20,424 nt of DNA from Bacteroidetes bacterium 4572_114 (GCA_002254335.1 NIVA01000008.1:1-20424); one strand, 5' to 3'. Numbered from the stretch's first letter, positions 1 through 7,284 are shown. Numbers and translations are program-made. Notes: generated by a model from the sequence alone, not told the origin.

Positions 1-1208
1 GATACGGCGTCCCCCACGATGGCCCCATCCAAAACTGCGCCAATGGTCAGGTTCGACAACGGGAAATCATTGTCGCCCCACTGCTTTTGAATGTTAAAAT
101 ATGTTGGTGTGGAGAGTGTGCCCGACTTTTTGGAGCTTTGCAAAAAAGGTGTGAACCTTAAAGTTGTGTCGCCCGTAAAATTAATCGAGCTTGCAAATTG
201 CAGGGTAACTTGTTCCAGCCCTTTTGTGATCGGGAATTCAACCGGGAATTCCTTGACCATGGGCCAGTAGTAGAACGGGATTTGACGGGTAAATGTCATT
301 GCCCCTGCTTGTTGCCTAACACCAACAGTCCCGGCACTTTTATCAATCACAAAATTGTTTTCAACTGCAAGGCCCTTTTCGGCCAACCAACCGGCCAGGT
401 TACTGTTGACAACTGTGCCCCTCATGGTTTGGAAATCGCCTTCAACATTGCTATAAGCAATAAACAGGTTGCCCCCGTTTGCAAGGTAATCGTCAAGTTT
501 CCTGAGCTGTGCATCAGAAAAGGAGTCGGCCGGTGCAACTATTGCCAGGGTTTTAAATGCCGAAAGGTTATTAATGGTATCGGTAAGGTTAACGGGTTGC
601 ATGTTGTACAAAACCTGTAACTGTTGCATGGCCTGCTGATATGAACTTATGCCAGGCTCGCCCTGCCCCTGGATAAACCCGACCATTGGTTTATCAATTA
701 CCGACAATTTTTTTATAGATGACGAAAGTGCATATTCCATGGCAGTGCCCGGCTGAATAACAGGAATGATATCAGTTTGCTCGCCCATTTGGATTTTTGC
801 ACCGAGGAAAACCTTTTGTTGTTTTACCTGATCCTTTTCCCTTATATTTAAAATAAGGGGCTGTATGCCCGATTGCATGGCTTCCTGCTCAATGGCCTGG
901 TCTTTGGCCGGATCGATAAATTCATAATTTACCATCCCGCCCGAAAGGCTTGAATATTCGATGAGTAGGTCCTTGAAGTCGTTTCTTGCTTTTTCAATTT
1001 CAGGTTGGCTGCCTTTTGTAAAATATGCTGTTACCGTTACGGGTTCATCAAGCGATTCCAGGATATCTTTCGTAGCGTTGCTCAGGGTATATATTTTGTC
1101 TTCAGTAAAATCGAGCCTGAAGAAAAAGCGTTCGGACAACACATTGAGCAATACCAGGGCAACCACGATTAAAACCAACTGCGATGCTATGGATTTTTTA
1201 TGTTTCAT
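1..1208 (-). CDS. gldG: GldG-family ABC transporter auxiliary protein, partial (C-terminus off the left edge)
   Basis: An open frame of 402 codons runs from an ATG at 1208 to the window edge without a stop. The product starts with a short basic segment and one membrane helix (about residues 7-25, rich in Leu/Val). The motif RLDFTEDKIYTLS follows, typical of GldG/ABC_transp_aux proteins, then a long periplasmic region with segments such as VTAYFTKG and FIDPAKD. In gliding Bacteroidota GldG works with GldA (ATPase) and GldF (permease), and its exact substrate is not established. Only 41 bp separate it from the upstream gldF stop, so it is very probably co-transcribed. Family members are usually longer than 402 residues and often end in a second membrane helix, which would lie outside the window. 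The family call is firm; the gliding role is inferred from the family. Confidence 0.9.
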   Translation of the reverse strand, partial: MKHKKSIASQLVLIVVALVLLNVLSERFFFRLDFTEDKIYTLSNATKDILESLDEPVTVTAYFTKGSQPEIEKARNDFKDLLIEYSSLSGGMVNYEFIDPAKDQAIEQEAMQSGIQPLILNIREKDQVKQQKVFLGAKIQMGEQTDIIPVIQPGTAMEYALSSSIKKLSVIDKPMVGFIQGQGEPGISSYQQAMQQLQVLYNMQPVNLTDTINNLSAFKTLAIVAPADSFSDAQLRKLDDYLANGGNLFIAYSNVEGDFQTMRGTVVNSNLAGWLAEKGLAVENNFVIDKSAGTVGVRQQAGAMTFTRQIPFYYWPMVKEFPVEFPITKGLEQVTLQFASSINFTGDTTLRFTPFLQSSKKSGTLSTPTYFNIQKQWGDNDFPLSNLTIGAVLDGAIVGDAV

Positions 1209-1249
1209 TTTTCCAGTGTTTTTTCAATGTTTTTTTCAGTGATTTGTAA

Positions 1250-1969
1250 TTAGTTCCTGTTTTTCTGTAACATGGCTTCTGCGCTGACCAGCCCCATGAA
1301 AATAAGTGAGAAAAAGAATATAATGTCGCGGCTATCGATAACACCCCTTGAAATTGATTCGAAGTGGGTACTGAGACTCAAATAGTAGAGCACCTGGCTT
1401 ACGATACCGGTTGTGCCGCCGGAAATGAACGAGAACAGAAATTGAAATAAAATCCCGATGGCCAGGGCAAGTAAAAAGCCGATTATCTGATTGTTTGAAA
1501 CGCTACTGGTAAAAATACCGATGCTGATGTAGGCCGCACTTATTAATATCAATCCGAGGTAGCCTGAAATTACTGCACCGTGGTCGATATTGCCAAGGCT
1601 TGCCACCGTAAAATAATAAGGGAGGGTGAATGCCAGCGCAATAACTATGAGCAACAAAGTGGCCAGGAATTTACCGATCACAATCTGCCAATCGCTTATT
1701 GGCCGGGTAACCAACAGTTCGATGGTACCGGTTTTATTTTCTTCGGCAATCTGCCGCATGGTGAGTGCCGGGATGAAAAAAAACAGGGTCCAGTAGGCCA
1801 CACCAAAAAATGCCTGAAGGCTTGCCTGCTTAACAAAGAAAATATCGGACCCAAACAGCCAGGTAAAAAAACCACTGAACCCGAGAAATGCTACCAGCAT
1901 AATGTACGCGGTAAGCGAATCGAAAAACGATTGCAACTCCCGCCTGCTTATTACCCAAATTTGTCTCAT
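1250..1969 (-). CDS. gldF: GldF-type ABC transporter permease
   Basis: A 239-residue polytopic membrane protein with about six hydrophobic segments. The start MRQIWVISRRELQSFFDSL and the central segment IAEENKTGTIELLVTRPIS are typical of ABC-2 permeases of the GldF/NosY type, where a cytoplasmic loop (ENKxGTIELLxTxP) precedes further helices. It should form the membrane channel for the ATPase GldA, with GldG as the attached extracytoplasmic component. Length matches the family (about 240). It lies between gldA and gldG on the same strand. The 332-bp gap to gldA is unusually wide for this operon and holds a truncated four-helix-bundle gene and a TTCAAAA repeat array that ends just before the start codon. 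Confidence 0.93.
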   Translation of the reverse strand: MRQIWVISRRELQSFFDSLTAYIMLVAFLGFSGFFTWLFGSDIFFVKQASLQAFFGVAYWTLFFFIPALTMRQIAEENKTGTIELLVTRPISDWQIVIGKFLATLLLIVIALAFTLPYYFTVASLGNIDHGAVISGYLGLILISAAYISIGIFTSSVSNNQIIGFLLALAIGILFQFLFSFISGGTTGIVSQVLYYLSLSTHFESISRGVIDSRDIIFFFSLIFMGLVSAEAMLQKNRN

Positions 1970-1977
1970 TTTTATGG

Positions 1978-2012
1978 AAATTTTGAATTTTGAATTTTGA
2001 ATTTTGAATGAA
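1978..2012 (-). repeat. TTCAAAA heptamer array directly upstream of gldF
   Basis: On the coding strand four near-perfect copies of ATTCAAA(A) stand in a row and end a few bases before the gldF start codon. On the plus strand the block reads as repeated TTTTGAA. Similar AT-rich TTCAAA blocks precede the thioredoxin-like gene and rpe. No function can be read from the sequence; it may be neutral slippage-prone spacer. Confidence 0.75.
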
Positions 2013-2035
2013 GAATGAAGTGTTGCCGTGAGGGG

Positions 2036-2251
2036 TTAGGTTTTTGTTTGTGAGGTTTTGACTATTGCAGTAAAGTCTTTTTTTGAGAACCCTGCAAGTG
2101 CTTCTTCAACATTTGCCCCTATACTTGTCCCGCTCCTTAATAATTGTTTTGATAAAATATACTCTTTTTGTTCTACTAGCTTCTGACAAAGCTCAATAAT
2201 TTTTAAAGCAAAATTGAAAGATTTATCCTGGATAATATTATCTTTTTTCAT
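2036..2251 (-). pseudogene. Truncated four-helix-bundle protein (S23/IVS-encoded family)
   Basis: A 71-codon frame whose first 55 or so residues match the four-helix-bundle family often found in 23S rRNA intervening sequences and scattered in Bacteroidota genomes. Diagnostic segments are ILSKQLLRSGTSIGANVEEA and GFSKKDF. Family members are about 115-130 residues and continue with helices ending in a Tyr-Trp-Leu-rich region. Here the frame loses similarity after KKDF and stops at TAA, running into repetitive spacer. It is therefore a C-terminally truncated copy, probably not functional. It sits between gldA and gldF on the same strand. The function of intact members is unknown. Confidence 0.75.
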
Positions 2252-2301
2252 TGTAGTTGTTTTGTTTTAATTCAAAATTAAAAATTCAACATTCACAATT
2301 C

Positions 2302-3231
2302 CTAACTTAACGTCAGTTCACGGAAAATATCTTCCAGCTTTGTCTCAATGGGCCTCATTTCGGTAAGGTACCAGCTATTTTTTACACAAAGGTTAAAGAT
2401 GGCTTTTCTCGAACTCATGTCCTTTTTGCTTTGCAATTCAAATATGTTTTCATCCTTATCAATAAAATCAACCAATTCGACAGTGTCCAGTCCCATTATT
2501 TTTTCATAGGCATCATCCGGTTCGGCACCTTCAATACCTACACGCAGGATTTCTTTGCCCTGTGCATGTTTCCTTAGTTCTTCGGAAGAACCGTCGGCAA
2601 CGATCTTGCCATTGTTGATGATCATTATCCTGTCGCATGTTGCTTCTACTTCGGCAAGGATATGGGAACTGAGGATGACAGTTTTTTCGCGGCCAATTTT
2701 TTTTATCAGCTCACGGATTTCCACAATCTGGTTGGGGTCAAGCCCGGATGTTGGCTCATCGAGGATAAGGACATCGGGGTCGTGGATCAGTGCCTGGGCC
2801 AACCCGACACGTTGCCGGTAACCTTTGGACAATTCACTGATTTTTTTGTGCTTTTCACCTTCCAGCCCACAAACATCGACAATCTTCCTAATACTTCCCT
2901 CAACTTTGGACGGTTCGATATCCTGGAGCCTCGCAACAAATTTGAGGTAATCAATGATGGCCATTTCCTGGTAAAGGGGATTGCTCTCAGGAAGATAGCC
3001 AATCCGTTTTTTTATTTCATCAGGGTTGTCATAAATAGAAAACTCCCCAACATGAATTTCACCTTTGGTAGGGTTTAAACATGTTGTGATGGCTTTCATG
3101 GTAGTGGTCTTGCCAGCACCGTTAGGGCCTAAAAACCCTAAAACCTCACCGGTCTTTACCCTGAACGAAATGTCATCTACGGCACGTTGTGCACCATAAA
3201 TTTTTGTTAGATTTTCAACAACTATATCCAT
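2302..3231 (-). CDS. gldA: GldA-type ABC transporter ATP-binding protein
   Basis: A 309-residue ATPase subunit of an ABC-2 type exporter. The Walker A motif GPNGAGKT is at residues 35-42. A signature motif of the LSKGYRQRVGLAQAL form follows, and then Walker B with LILDEPTSGLDP. The C-terminal ~90 residues form the extra domain usual in GldA/NatA-like ATPases. It should energise the GldF/GldG membrane complex from the cytoplasmic face. The gene is complete and of normal length. It is followed on the same strand by the truncated four-helix-bundle gene, gldF and gldG. Upstream is a decayed alpha/beta-hydrolase relic rather than an operon partner, so gldA is probably the first gene of the transcript, although I see no convincing TAnnTTTG promoter before it. 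Confidence 0.93.
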   Translation of the reverse strand: MDIVVENLTKIYGAQRAVDDISFRVKTGEVLGFLGPNGAGKTTTMKAITTCLNPTKGEIHVGEFSIYDNPDEIKKRIGYLPESNPLYQEMAIIDYLKFVARLQDIEPSKVEGSIRKIVDVCGLEGEKHKKISELSKGYRQRVGLAQALIHDPDVLILDEPTSGLDPNQIVEIRELIKKIGREKTVILSSHILAEVEATCDRIMIINNGKIVADGSSEELRKHAQGKEILRVGIEGAEPDDAYEKIMGLDTVELVDFIDKDENIFELQSKKDMSSRKAIFNLCVKNSWYLTEMRPIETKLEDIFRELTLS

Positions 3232-3352
3232 AACAAAACAATTATTTTTTCGGAGTGCAAAAGAAATGATTTTAGACTATTTGAAGGGCAGCAAAAACAT
3301 GGTTTAACAAAATTTAACGATAGGCGGGGGGAGGGGAAAGGTGGAAAAGGGA

Positions 3353-3560
3353 AAGGTGGGAAATAATGTATTCCGGGTTATCACCCATGCCGTTATGTCC
3401 CTGGCCATTAAGCGTAATTAATGTATCTTGTTTTTATGGTTACTTCTTTAAATTCTTCTCTAAAAGTGAGGGTATATCCTTTTGGAAGCTTTTCAGGAAA
3501 GAATATAAATTTCTCTTGTAAAAAATATAACAGGCCATGCAAAGTCTTTTTATTATCAGG
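3353..3560 (-). pseudogene. Internally deleted alpha/beta hydrolase relic
   Basis: On the minus strand a stop-free stretch (3560 to 3408, no good start codon) encodes LLYFLQEKFIFFPEKLPKGY and some following residues. This resembles the membrane-anchored N-terminus of Bacteroidota alpha/beta hydrolases, which read like FLQEKLIFFPEKLPKDY. About 30 residues later the similarity ends. In another frame at roughly 3353-3430 the sequence encodes DTLITLNGQGHNGMGDNPEY, which resembles the C-terminal end carrying the catalytic His (GQGHNG). The nucleophile-Ser middle of the protein is absent. I infer an internal deletion of most of the gene followed by drift. The identification rests on recalled family motifs. 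Confidence 0.6.
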
Positions 3561-3596
3561 TTACATTTAGAAAAACATTGCTTAAACCTCACTTCT

Positions 3597-3661
3597 CCAC
3601 ACTTCTTTCATCTAACTTCCAACTGCTCCCCTCTGCCCTCTGCCCTCAGCCCTCTCCCCAT
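3597..3661 (+). repeat. Pyrimidine-rich degenerate repeat after the thioredoxin-like gene
   Basis: The block contains CATCTAACTTCCAAC followed by four 7-bp units of the CTCTGCC type. It begins directly behind the stop codon of the minus-strand thioredoxin-like gene, so it is purine-rich on that gene's sense strand. Its words (CATCTA, CTTCCAAC, CCTCTG) recur in the clean 14-bp tandem array at 9453-9564, which suggests one family. Confidence 0.6.
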
Positions 3662-3662
3662 C

Positions 3663-4220
3663 TCACTCCCCAAAACTCCCCTTGAAATTAGAGAAGAAAT
3701 CCTGGTAGCTTTCTTCCTTGTAGGCCCCTTCGGCAATGTAGTGGAGGATAGGTTCAATCTTTTCGGGAGGGTTGTAGCCGGGCAAAACAGTTATCAGCTT
3801 AACGTCCTCGTCCAAAAACACAAAGGATGGATATGACATTTTGCCCTGCAACAGCGCAACCGCCAATTGATGCGACGACCTTCTTGCCCCGGGTTTTGGG
3901 TTCACATACTCTTGCCCGTTAATAGTTATGGTGTCGTTGGTTTCGGCATCTAGTTTTACAGGCCAGAAGTTTTCGGTCATATATTCAACAATTACCGGAT
4001 CGGTAAAAGTGTTGGCATCCATTTTTTTGCACCACCCACACCAGTCGGTATATAGATCGACAAAGATTTTTTTTCTGTTTTTCTTCTTCATTTTCTTGTT
4101 TAATCCAACAGCTTCCTCTATGCTGTACCATTTCATCTTTTTTTGTTCCTGCGACAAAACAGGCAATGATAAAAGGATAATCAAAAACGCGATTGTAGAA
4201 TTTTGTATAATCTTAACCAT
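3663..4220 (-). CDS. Exported thioredoxin-fold protein (CGWC)
   Basis: A 185-residue protein with an N-terminal signal sequence (basic start, hydrophobic residues 10-22, likely cleavage near Ser23/Gln24). A thioredoxin-like domain follows. The redox motif CGWC is at residues 61-64 in the context YTDWCGWCKKMD, typical of the thioredoxin_7/DUF255-like family. The cis-Pro region is MSYPSFVFLDED. The protein probably acts in the periplasm on disulfides, or as a thiol reductase whose partner is not shown by the sequence. It lies downstream of smpB on the same strand, with an AT-rich repeat array filling the gap. Its stop codon runs into a purine-rich (sense strand) repeat. The domain call is firm; the specific role is unknown. 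Confidence 0.88.
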   Translation of the reverse strand: MVKIIQNSTIAFLIILLSLPVLSQEQKKMKWYSIEEAVGLNKKMKKKNRKKIFVDLYTDWCGWCKKMDANTFTDPVIVEYMTENFWPVKLDAETNDTITINGQEYVNPKPGARRSSHQLAVALLQGKMSYPSFVFLDEDVKLITVLPGYNPPEKIEPILHYIAEGAYKEESYQDFFSNFKGSFGE

Positions 4221-4302
4221 TTGAGTTTTGGTATTTATTTGTTCTTTGATATTTGAACTTTGATATTTATTTGAATTTTATTATTTGAATTTTGATATTT
4301 AT
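4221..4302 (-). repeat. Degenerate AAATATCAAAGTTC repeat array between smpB and the thioredoxin-like gene
   Basis: On the minus strand the spacer consists of about five imperfect units, for example AAATATCAAAATTC, AAATAATAAAATTC, AAATATCAAAGAAC and AAATACCAAAACTC, with small ATAA insertions. The array fills the whole gap from the end of smpB to the start codon of the next gene, so it would form that gene's leader. It resembles the TTCAAA blocks before gldF and rpe. Confidence 0.7.
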
Positions 4303-4748
4303 AAAATGTCCCTTCTCTCAAGGTCCCGCTTCATATCTTTTTGTTTTATGCTGTTGCGTTTATCATAAAAATGCTTGCCCCGTGCCAGGGCAATGTTCAA
4401 CTTTGCCAGGCCTTTTTCGTTAACGAAAAGCAGGGTGGTTATAATAGTAAACCCCTTTTCATTAACTTTGTTTTGAAGTTTTTTCAGTTCCCGCTTTGTG
4501 AGCAGGAGCTTCCGGTCGCGTTTAGGCTCGTGGTTGTAAATGGTGCCCATGGTATAGATGGCAATGTGCATCTCCCTTACAAAAAGCTCATTCCCAATAA
4601 ATACGCAAAATGCATCTGCAATATTGGCCTTGCCGGCACGTATCGATTTTATTTCGGTGCCCGTAAGCTGTATGCCCGCCGTAAATGTCTCCACCAAAAA
4701 AAACTGGTAGGAGGCCTTCTTGTTTTTTATTTCTATTATGTTTGCCAT
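4299..4748 (-). CDS. smpB: SsrA-binding protein SmpB
   Basis: A 149-residue protein of normal length for SmpB, which binds tmRNA and brings it to stalled ribosomes for trans-translation. The oligonucleotide-binding barrel is recognisable from GIQLTGTEIKSIRAGKANI, the HEPKRDRKLLLTKRE segment and ARGKHFYDKRNSIKQKD. The basic C-terminal tail (KRDLERRD) is the part that folds into the decoding centre. A TAnnTTTG element (TAGTTTTG) lies 17 nt before the start codon and would give a very short leader. It is followed by the thioredoxin-like gene on the same strand. The tmRNA gene itself is not in the window. Confidence 0.96.
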   Translation of the reverse strand: MANIIEIKNKKASYQFFLVETFTAGIQLTGTEIKSIRAGKANIADAFCVFIGNELFVREMHIAIYTMGTIYNHEPKRDRKLLLTKRELKKLQNKVNEKGFTIITTLLFVNEKGLAKLNIALARGKHFYDKRNSIKQKDMKRDLERRDIL

Positions 4749-4765
4749 GATGGTTTGTCCCGCTG

Positions 4766-4773
4766 CAAAACTA
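4766..4773 (-). promoter_or_regulatory. Possible -7 element (TAnnTTTG) for smpB
   Basis: The minus strand reads TAGTTTTG, an exact match to the Bacteroidota -7 consensus, 17 nt before the smpB start. No convincing TTG -33 box is seen at the usual distance, so the call is tentative. Confidence 0.45.
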
Positions 4774-5012
4774 ATAATAAAACTATAGTTAAATCGAAGT
4801 TTAACATTATGCTTTTTTGGAACTTTAGTATTTCCATTCAGACTAAATTATTAGTAACGAACAACTAACCTCGAACGGATAGCAGCGGAATAGTAAAAAT
4901 GTCGGAAGAAAAAAGACGGAGGTCGGATGAGAGAAGGTGGAAATTGAATGCCGGGTTGCTTGAAAACAATAATCAATTTCATCGAACAAATGTTTTTTCT
5001 TTCACCTTAAAA
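4774..5012. other. Spacer without a recognisable gene (smpB upstream)
   Basis: AT-rich near smpB, then purine-rich on the plus strand (about 4900-4945, GGAGGTCGG and GAGAGAAGG). Small open frames here run into the hairpin arms at 5013-5087 and have no recognisable product. Nothing else is supported. Confidence 0.5.
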
Positions 5013-5087
5013 ACGTTTCCATGTCCATACGGACGATGGAAAGTTACAGCCCCCGGCTTTCCAACGTCCGTATGGACTTGGAAACGT
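5008..5087 (-). terminator. Long hairpin with T run after HMG-CoA lyase
   Basis: Two 31-nt arms (5013-5043 and 5057-5087) are reverse complements with only two mismatches, around a 13-nt loop at 5044-5056. The core is the near-palindrome GTCCATACGGAC. On the minus strand the stem is followed by TTTTT, which fits a Rho-independent terminator for the HMG-CoA lyase transcript about 120 nt after its stop. The stem is far longer than a usual terminator, so it may also be a REP/MITE-type element. Confidence 0.65.
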
Positions 5088-5209
5088 CAAGACAAAGGCG
5101 TGGTGTTGGATGTTTGGATACTGGAAGTTTAATCAACAATTACTTACCGATTACCGACAACTGAAAGGAGTCCGTATGGATCACTGATCACCGACTACCT
5201 ATCACCCAC

Positions 5210-6061
5210 CTAACCAGGATAAGTTTCGGTAGCCGTAACAATTGCTTTCTCAAAAGCATTTCGGTCAATATTGGCGGGGATGTTATTTTCATCAAAATAT
5301 TCGATGAGCAACCTTGTGTCCAAATTCCCCACCAGTTCGTAACCGGCCATCGGGCAACCGCCCACACCATTGATTACACCATCAAACCGGCGGCAACCAT
5401 TTTTATAGGCAGCATCCACTTTTTCGTACCAGTTGTGTGCCAGCGTGTGTAGGTGCAGGCCGGTTTCGGCTTTAGTTATTTGTTTTGATAAATTACTAAA
5501 AACATCTGCAATCATTTCAGGGGTTGAGGAAGCAATGATATCCGAAAGGGGGATGGTTTCGATACCCCGGTCCTCTAAAAACTTTGCCCATTTTATAACC
5601 AGGTCTATGCTCCAGGGATCGCCATAAGGTGTCCCGAAAGCCATGGCAAGATAAACAACCAACTTTTTATTCTTTTTCAGGCAAATATCTTGAAGGGTGT
5701 CAACAGTTTTTATTGCACCCTCTAAAGTTGTGTTGATATTTTTTTTTAGAAATGTTTCGGAAAAGGAAAACGGAAAGCCGATATATGTGATTTCGTCAAA
5801 GCTCGCAGCCATTCCACCACCTTTGGTATTTCCAACAATTACCATCAGTTTGGTCGATGTGCCAGACAGGTCAAGCATCGACAAAACTTCGGACGTGTCC
5901 TTCAACTGGGGGATTGCCCTCGGCGAAACAAAACTGCCAAAATCAATAGTGTCGAAACCAACCTTCAGCAACCCGTTTATCAGCTTTGCTTTTTGTTTGG
6001 TAGGGATAAACCCGTGGATACCCTGCATGGCATCGCGTGGGGCTTCGATTATTTTTAACAT
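5210..6061 (-). CDS. Hydroxymethylglutaryl-CoA lyase
   Basis: A 283-residue TIM-barrel enzyme of the HMGL-like family that would cleave HMG-CoA to acetyl-CoA and acetoacetate, the last step of leucine breakdown. Visible residues are the catalytic Arg-Asp pair in EAPRDAMQG (residues 6-14), SLxD-type segment PLSDIIA, metal-binding His203 and His205 in HLHTLAHN, and the mobile-loop Cys236 in GVGGCPMAG, the signature of true HMG-CoA lyases. Length is slightly below the usual ~295 but no motif is missing. The gene has its own apparent terminator downstream and is separated from the prohibitin-like gene by another terminator, so it is probably monocistronic. No promoter of the TAnnTTTG type is evident upstream. 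Confidence 0.92.
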   Translation of the reverse strand: MLKIIEAPRDAMQGIHGFIPTKQKAKLINGLLKVGFDTIDFGSFVSPRAIPQLKDTSEVLSMLDLSGTSTKLMVIVGNTKGGGMAASFDEITYIGFPFSFSETFLKKNINTTLEGAIKTVDTLQDICLKKNKKLVVYLAMAFGTPYGDPWSIDLVIKWAKFLEDRGIETIPLSDIIASSTPEMIADVFSNLSKQITKAETGLHLHTLAHNWYEKVDAAYKNGCRRFDGVINGVGGCPMAGYELVGNLDTRLLIEYFDENNIPANIDRNAFEKAIVTATETYPG

Positions 6062-6074
6062 GTGTTTTCTTTTA

Positions 6075-6101
6075 GACGCGGATTTGTGCTGGAAAACGCT
6101 G
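6075..6101 (+). repeat. Inverted diverged copy of the GACGCAGATTTG repeat
   Basis: This 27-bp block (GACGCGGATTTG, then GGAAAACGCTG) is a diverged reverse complement of the two direct copies at 6176-6247, with about 21 matching positions and two 1-nt indels. The palindromic terminator lies between them. Confidence 0.6.
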
Positions 6102-6125
6102 ATCGCTTCTGTTTATGAGCTTGGT

Positions 6126-6164
6126 TAAAAAAGACCTAACAGGTTTTAAAAACCTGTTAGGTCT
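6126..6164 (-). terminator. Palindromic terminator after the prohibitin-like gene
   Basis: A perfect 16-bp inverted repeat (AGACCTAACAGGTTTT and its complement, 6132-6164, one central base) is followed on the minus strand by TTTTTT. It lies about 100 nt after the stop of the prohibitin-like gene, so it should end that transcript. It has no T run on the plus strand. Confidence 0.8.
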
Positions 6165-6175
6165 CAATCATTACA

Positions 6176-6247
6176 TTTCTTCCTGCGCTTTTCCGTGCAA
6201 ATCTGCGTCAATTTTCTTCCTACGCTATTCCGTGCAAATCTGCGTCA
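6176..6247 (-). repeat. Two direct copies of a 35-bp repeat
   Basis: Copies at 6176-6210 and 6213-6247 (37-bp period) differ at only two positions. The shared core is CCGTGCAAATCTGCGTCA. They lie between the stop of the prohibitin-like gene and its terminator, and would be part of its 3' untranslated RNA. Confidence 0.85.
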
Positions 6248-6265
6248 GTTTCTTTGTCCGCCCCA

Positions 6266-7099
6266 CTACTTACTGTCCCCCAAAATAATTGGCAGACCAT
6301 CCTTTCCGCTACCAATAACAACCACTTTTGCATTGGGCGAAGCAGATAACTCCAATGTGGCTTGGATACCCTTTTCTTTCAAGATTTTATCAGTAATACT
6401 TGCGCTAAGTATCCTGTTTGCAGCGGCTTTGCCCTCGGCATCAATCCTCTGGCGTTCGGCCTCTTTATGGGCTTTTACCAGTTTAAATTCATATTCAAGC
6501 GATTCCTGTTCTTGCTTGAGCTTGCTCTCGATTGCCTGTTTAATAGTTGGCGGAAGGACAATAGAACGTATCAGGATTTTGTTTATCTGGACATATTTCT
6601 CTTTCAGCAACACTACAACTTCCTGGAATATTTCATCCTGGATAATATCCCGGTGGGTCGAGTAGATCTCTTCGGGCGTATAGCGGCCAATCACACTCCT
6701 TGTAGATGCGCGGAGGCTTGGGATAACCACACGTTGCAGGTAATTTGTCCCGATGGTTGCGTGCAGGAACCCAATTTTATCGTATTTCGGAAGGTACCAT
6801 GTAGAAACATCAACGTTAATTTCCAGTCCGTTAGAGGACAAAACGTTCATCATCTCAGCTACTTCCTGCTGCCTGGTTTCGTAAATGTACATTTTATTCC
6901 AGGGGGCAATAAAATGAAAACCTTCGCCATAAGTCGTCTCCTTCTCGATACCACCGCCAAAGGTTTTGAAAAGTACGCCGGCATGTCCGGCATCAATGGT
7001 TACGGTCATTCTACTACCGAAAGCAATTAACACAATAACAATAATTACAATTATTGCTACCGGGATAATTTTTTTAAAATTAATTTCTTCTTGTGCCAT
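6266..7099 (-). CDS. SPFH/prohibitin-like membrane protein
   Basis: A 277-residue protein with one N-terminal membrane helix (about residues 11-28) and then an SPFH/Band 7 domain. The stretches GHAGVLFKTFGGGIEKE, LPKYDKIGFLHATIG and RASTRSVIGRYTPEEIYS are typical of the prohibitin subgroup. Residues ~190-235 form a charged coiled coil (KQEQESLEYEFKLVKAHKEAE), used in this family for ring assembly. The C-terminus returns to a small hydrophobic segment (KVVVIGSGKDGLPIIL). Such proteins form membrane scaffolds, often linked to FtsH-type proteases, but no partner is in the neighbourhood. It has its own promoter (7148-7176) and a terminator downstream. Confidence 0.9.
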   Translation of the reverse strand: MAQEEINFKKIIPVAIIVIIVIVLIAFGSRMTVTIDAGHAGVLFKTFGGGIEKETTYGEGFHFIAPWNKMYIYETRQQEVAEMMNVLSSNGLEINVDVSTWYLPKYDKIGFLHATIGTNYLQRVVIPSLRASTRSVIGRYTPEEIYSTHRDIIQDEIFQEVVVLLKEKYVQINKILIRSIVLPPTIKQAIESKLKQEQESLEYEFKLVKAHKEAERQRIDAEGKAAANRILSASITDKILKEKGIQATLELSASPNAKVVVIGSGKDGLPIILGDSK

Positions 7100-7147
7100 A
7101 GTTTCAATATTTATTAATGATGTTTATAACAGTTTGTTATTCTTCGG

Positions 7148-7176
7148 CAAAAGTATTAAAAAGAGTTGGATTCCAA
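7148..7176 (-). promoter_or_regulatory. Bacteroidota-type promoter for the prohibitin-like gene
   Basis: On the minus strand TTG (7174-7176) is followed after 18 nt by TACTTTTG (7148-7155), matching the TTG/TAnnTTTG layout. It predicts a start site near 7140 and a leader of about 40 nt. Confidence 0.65.
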
Positions 7177-7186
7177 TTAAAATTCG

Positions 7187-7232
7187 ATGGCCTCCAACAA
7201 TCTCATTCAATCTTTCTAAATTCTAACCTCTA
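7187..7232 (+). repeat. Degenerate copy of the pyrimidine-rich repeat family
   Basis: Contains CCTCCAACAATCT and CTAACCTCTAAC, words close to the 14-bp unit tandemly repeated at 9453-9564. It lies upstream of the prohibitin-like gene promoter. Confidence 0.4.
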
Positions 7233-7284
7233 ACTTTTAATATGGGCGGCTGAACCAGGCTTTCCGTTTGTAGTTGTCTCATAC

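Noticed and set aside
198..620. 140-codon plus-strand open frame at the left edge
   Set aside because: It is antisense to the clear gldG frame on the minus strand and has no recognisable product.
1580..1993. 137-codon plus-strand frame antisense to gldF
   Set aside because: gldF on the minus strand has coherent membrane segments and family motifs; the plus frame is a composition shadow.
4341..4868. 175-codon plus-strand frame over smpB
   Set aside because: Antisense to smpB, which is fully conserved; the plus frame has no motif.
4899..5132. 77-codon plus-strand frame upstream of the HMG-CoA lyase end
   Set aside because: Half of it is made of the two arms of the 31-bp inverted repeat, and it matches no family I know.
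6362..7030. 222-codon plus-strand frame
   Set aside because: Antisense shadow of the prohibitin-like gene, which shows clear SPFH motifs.
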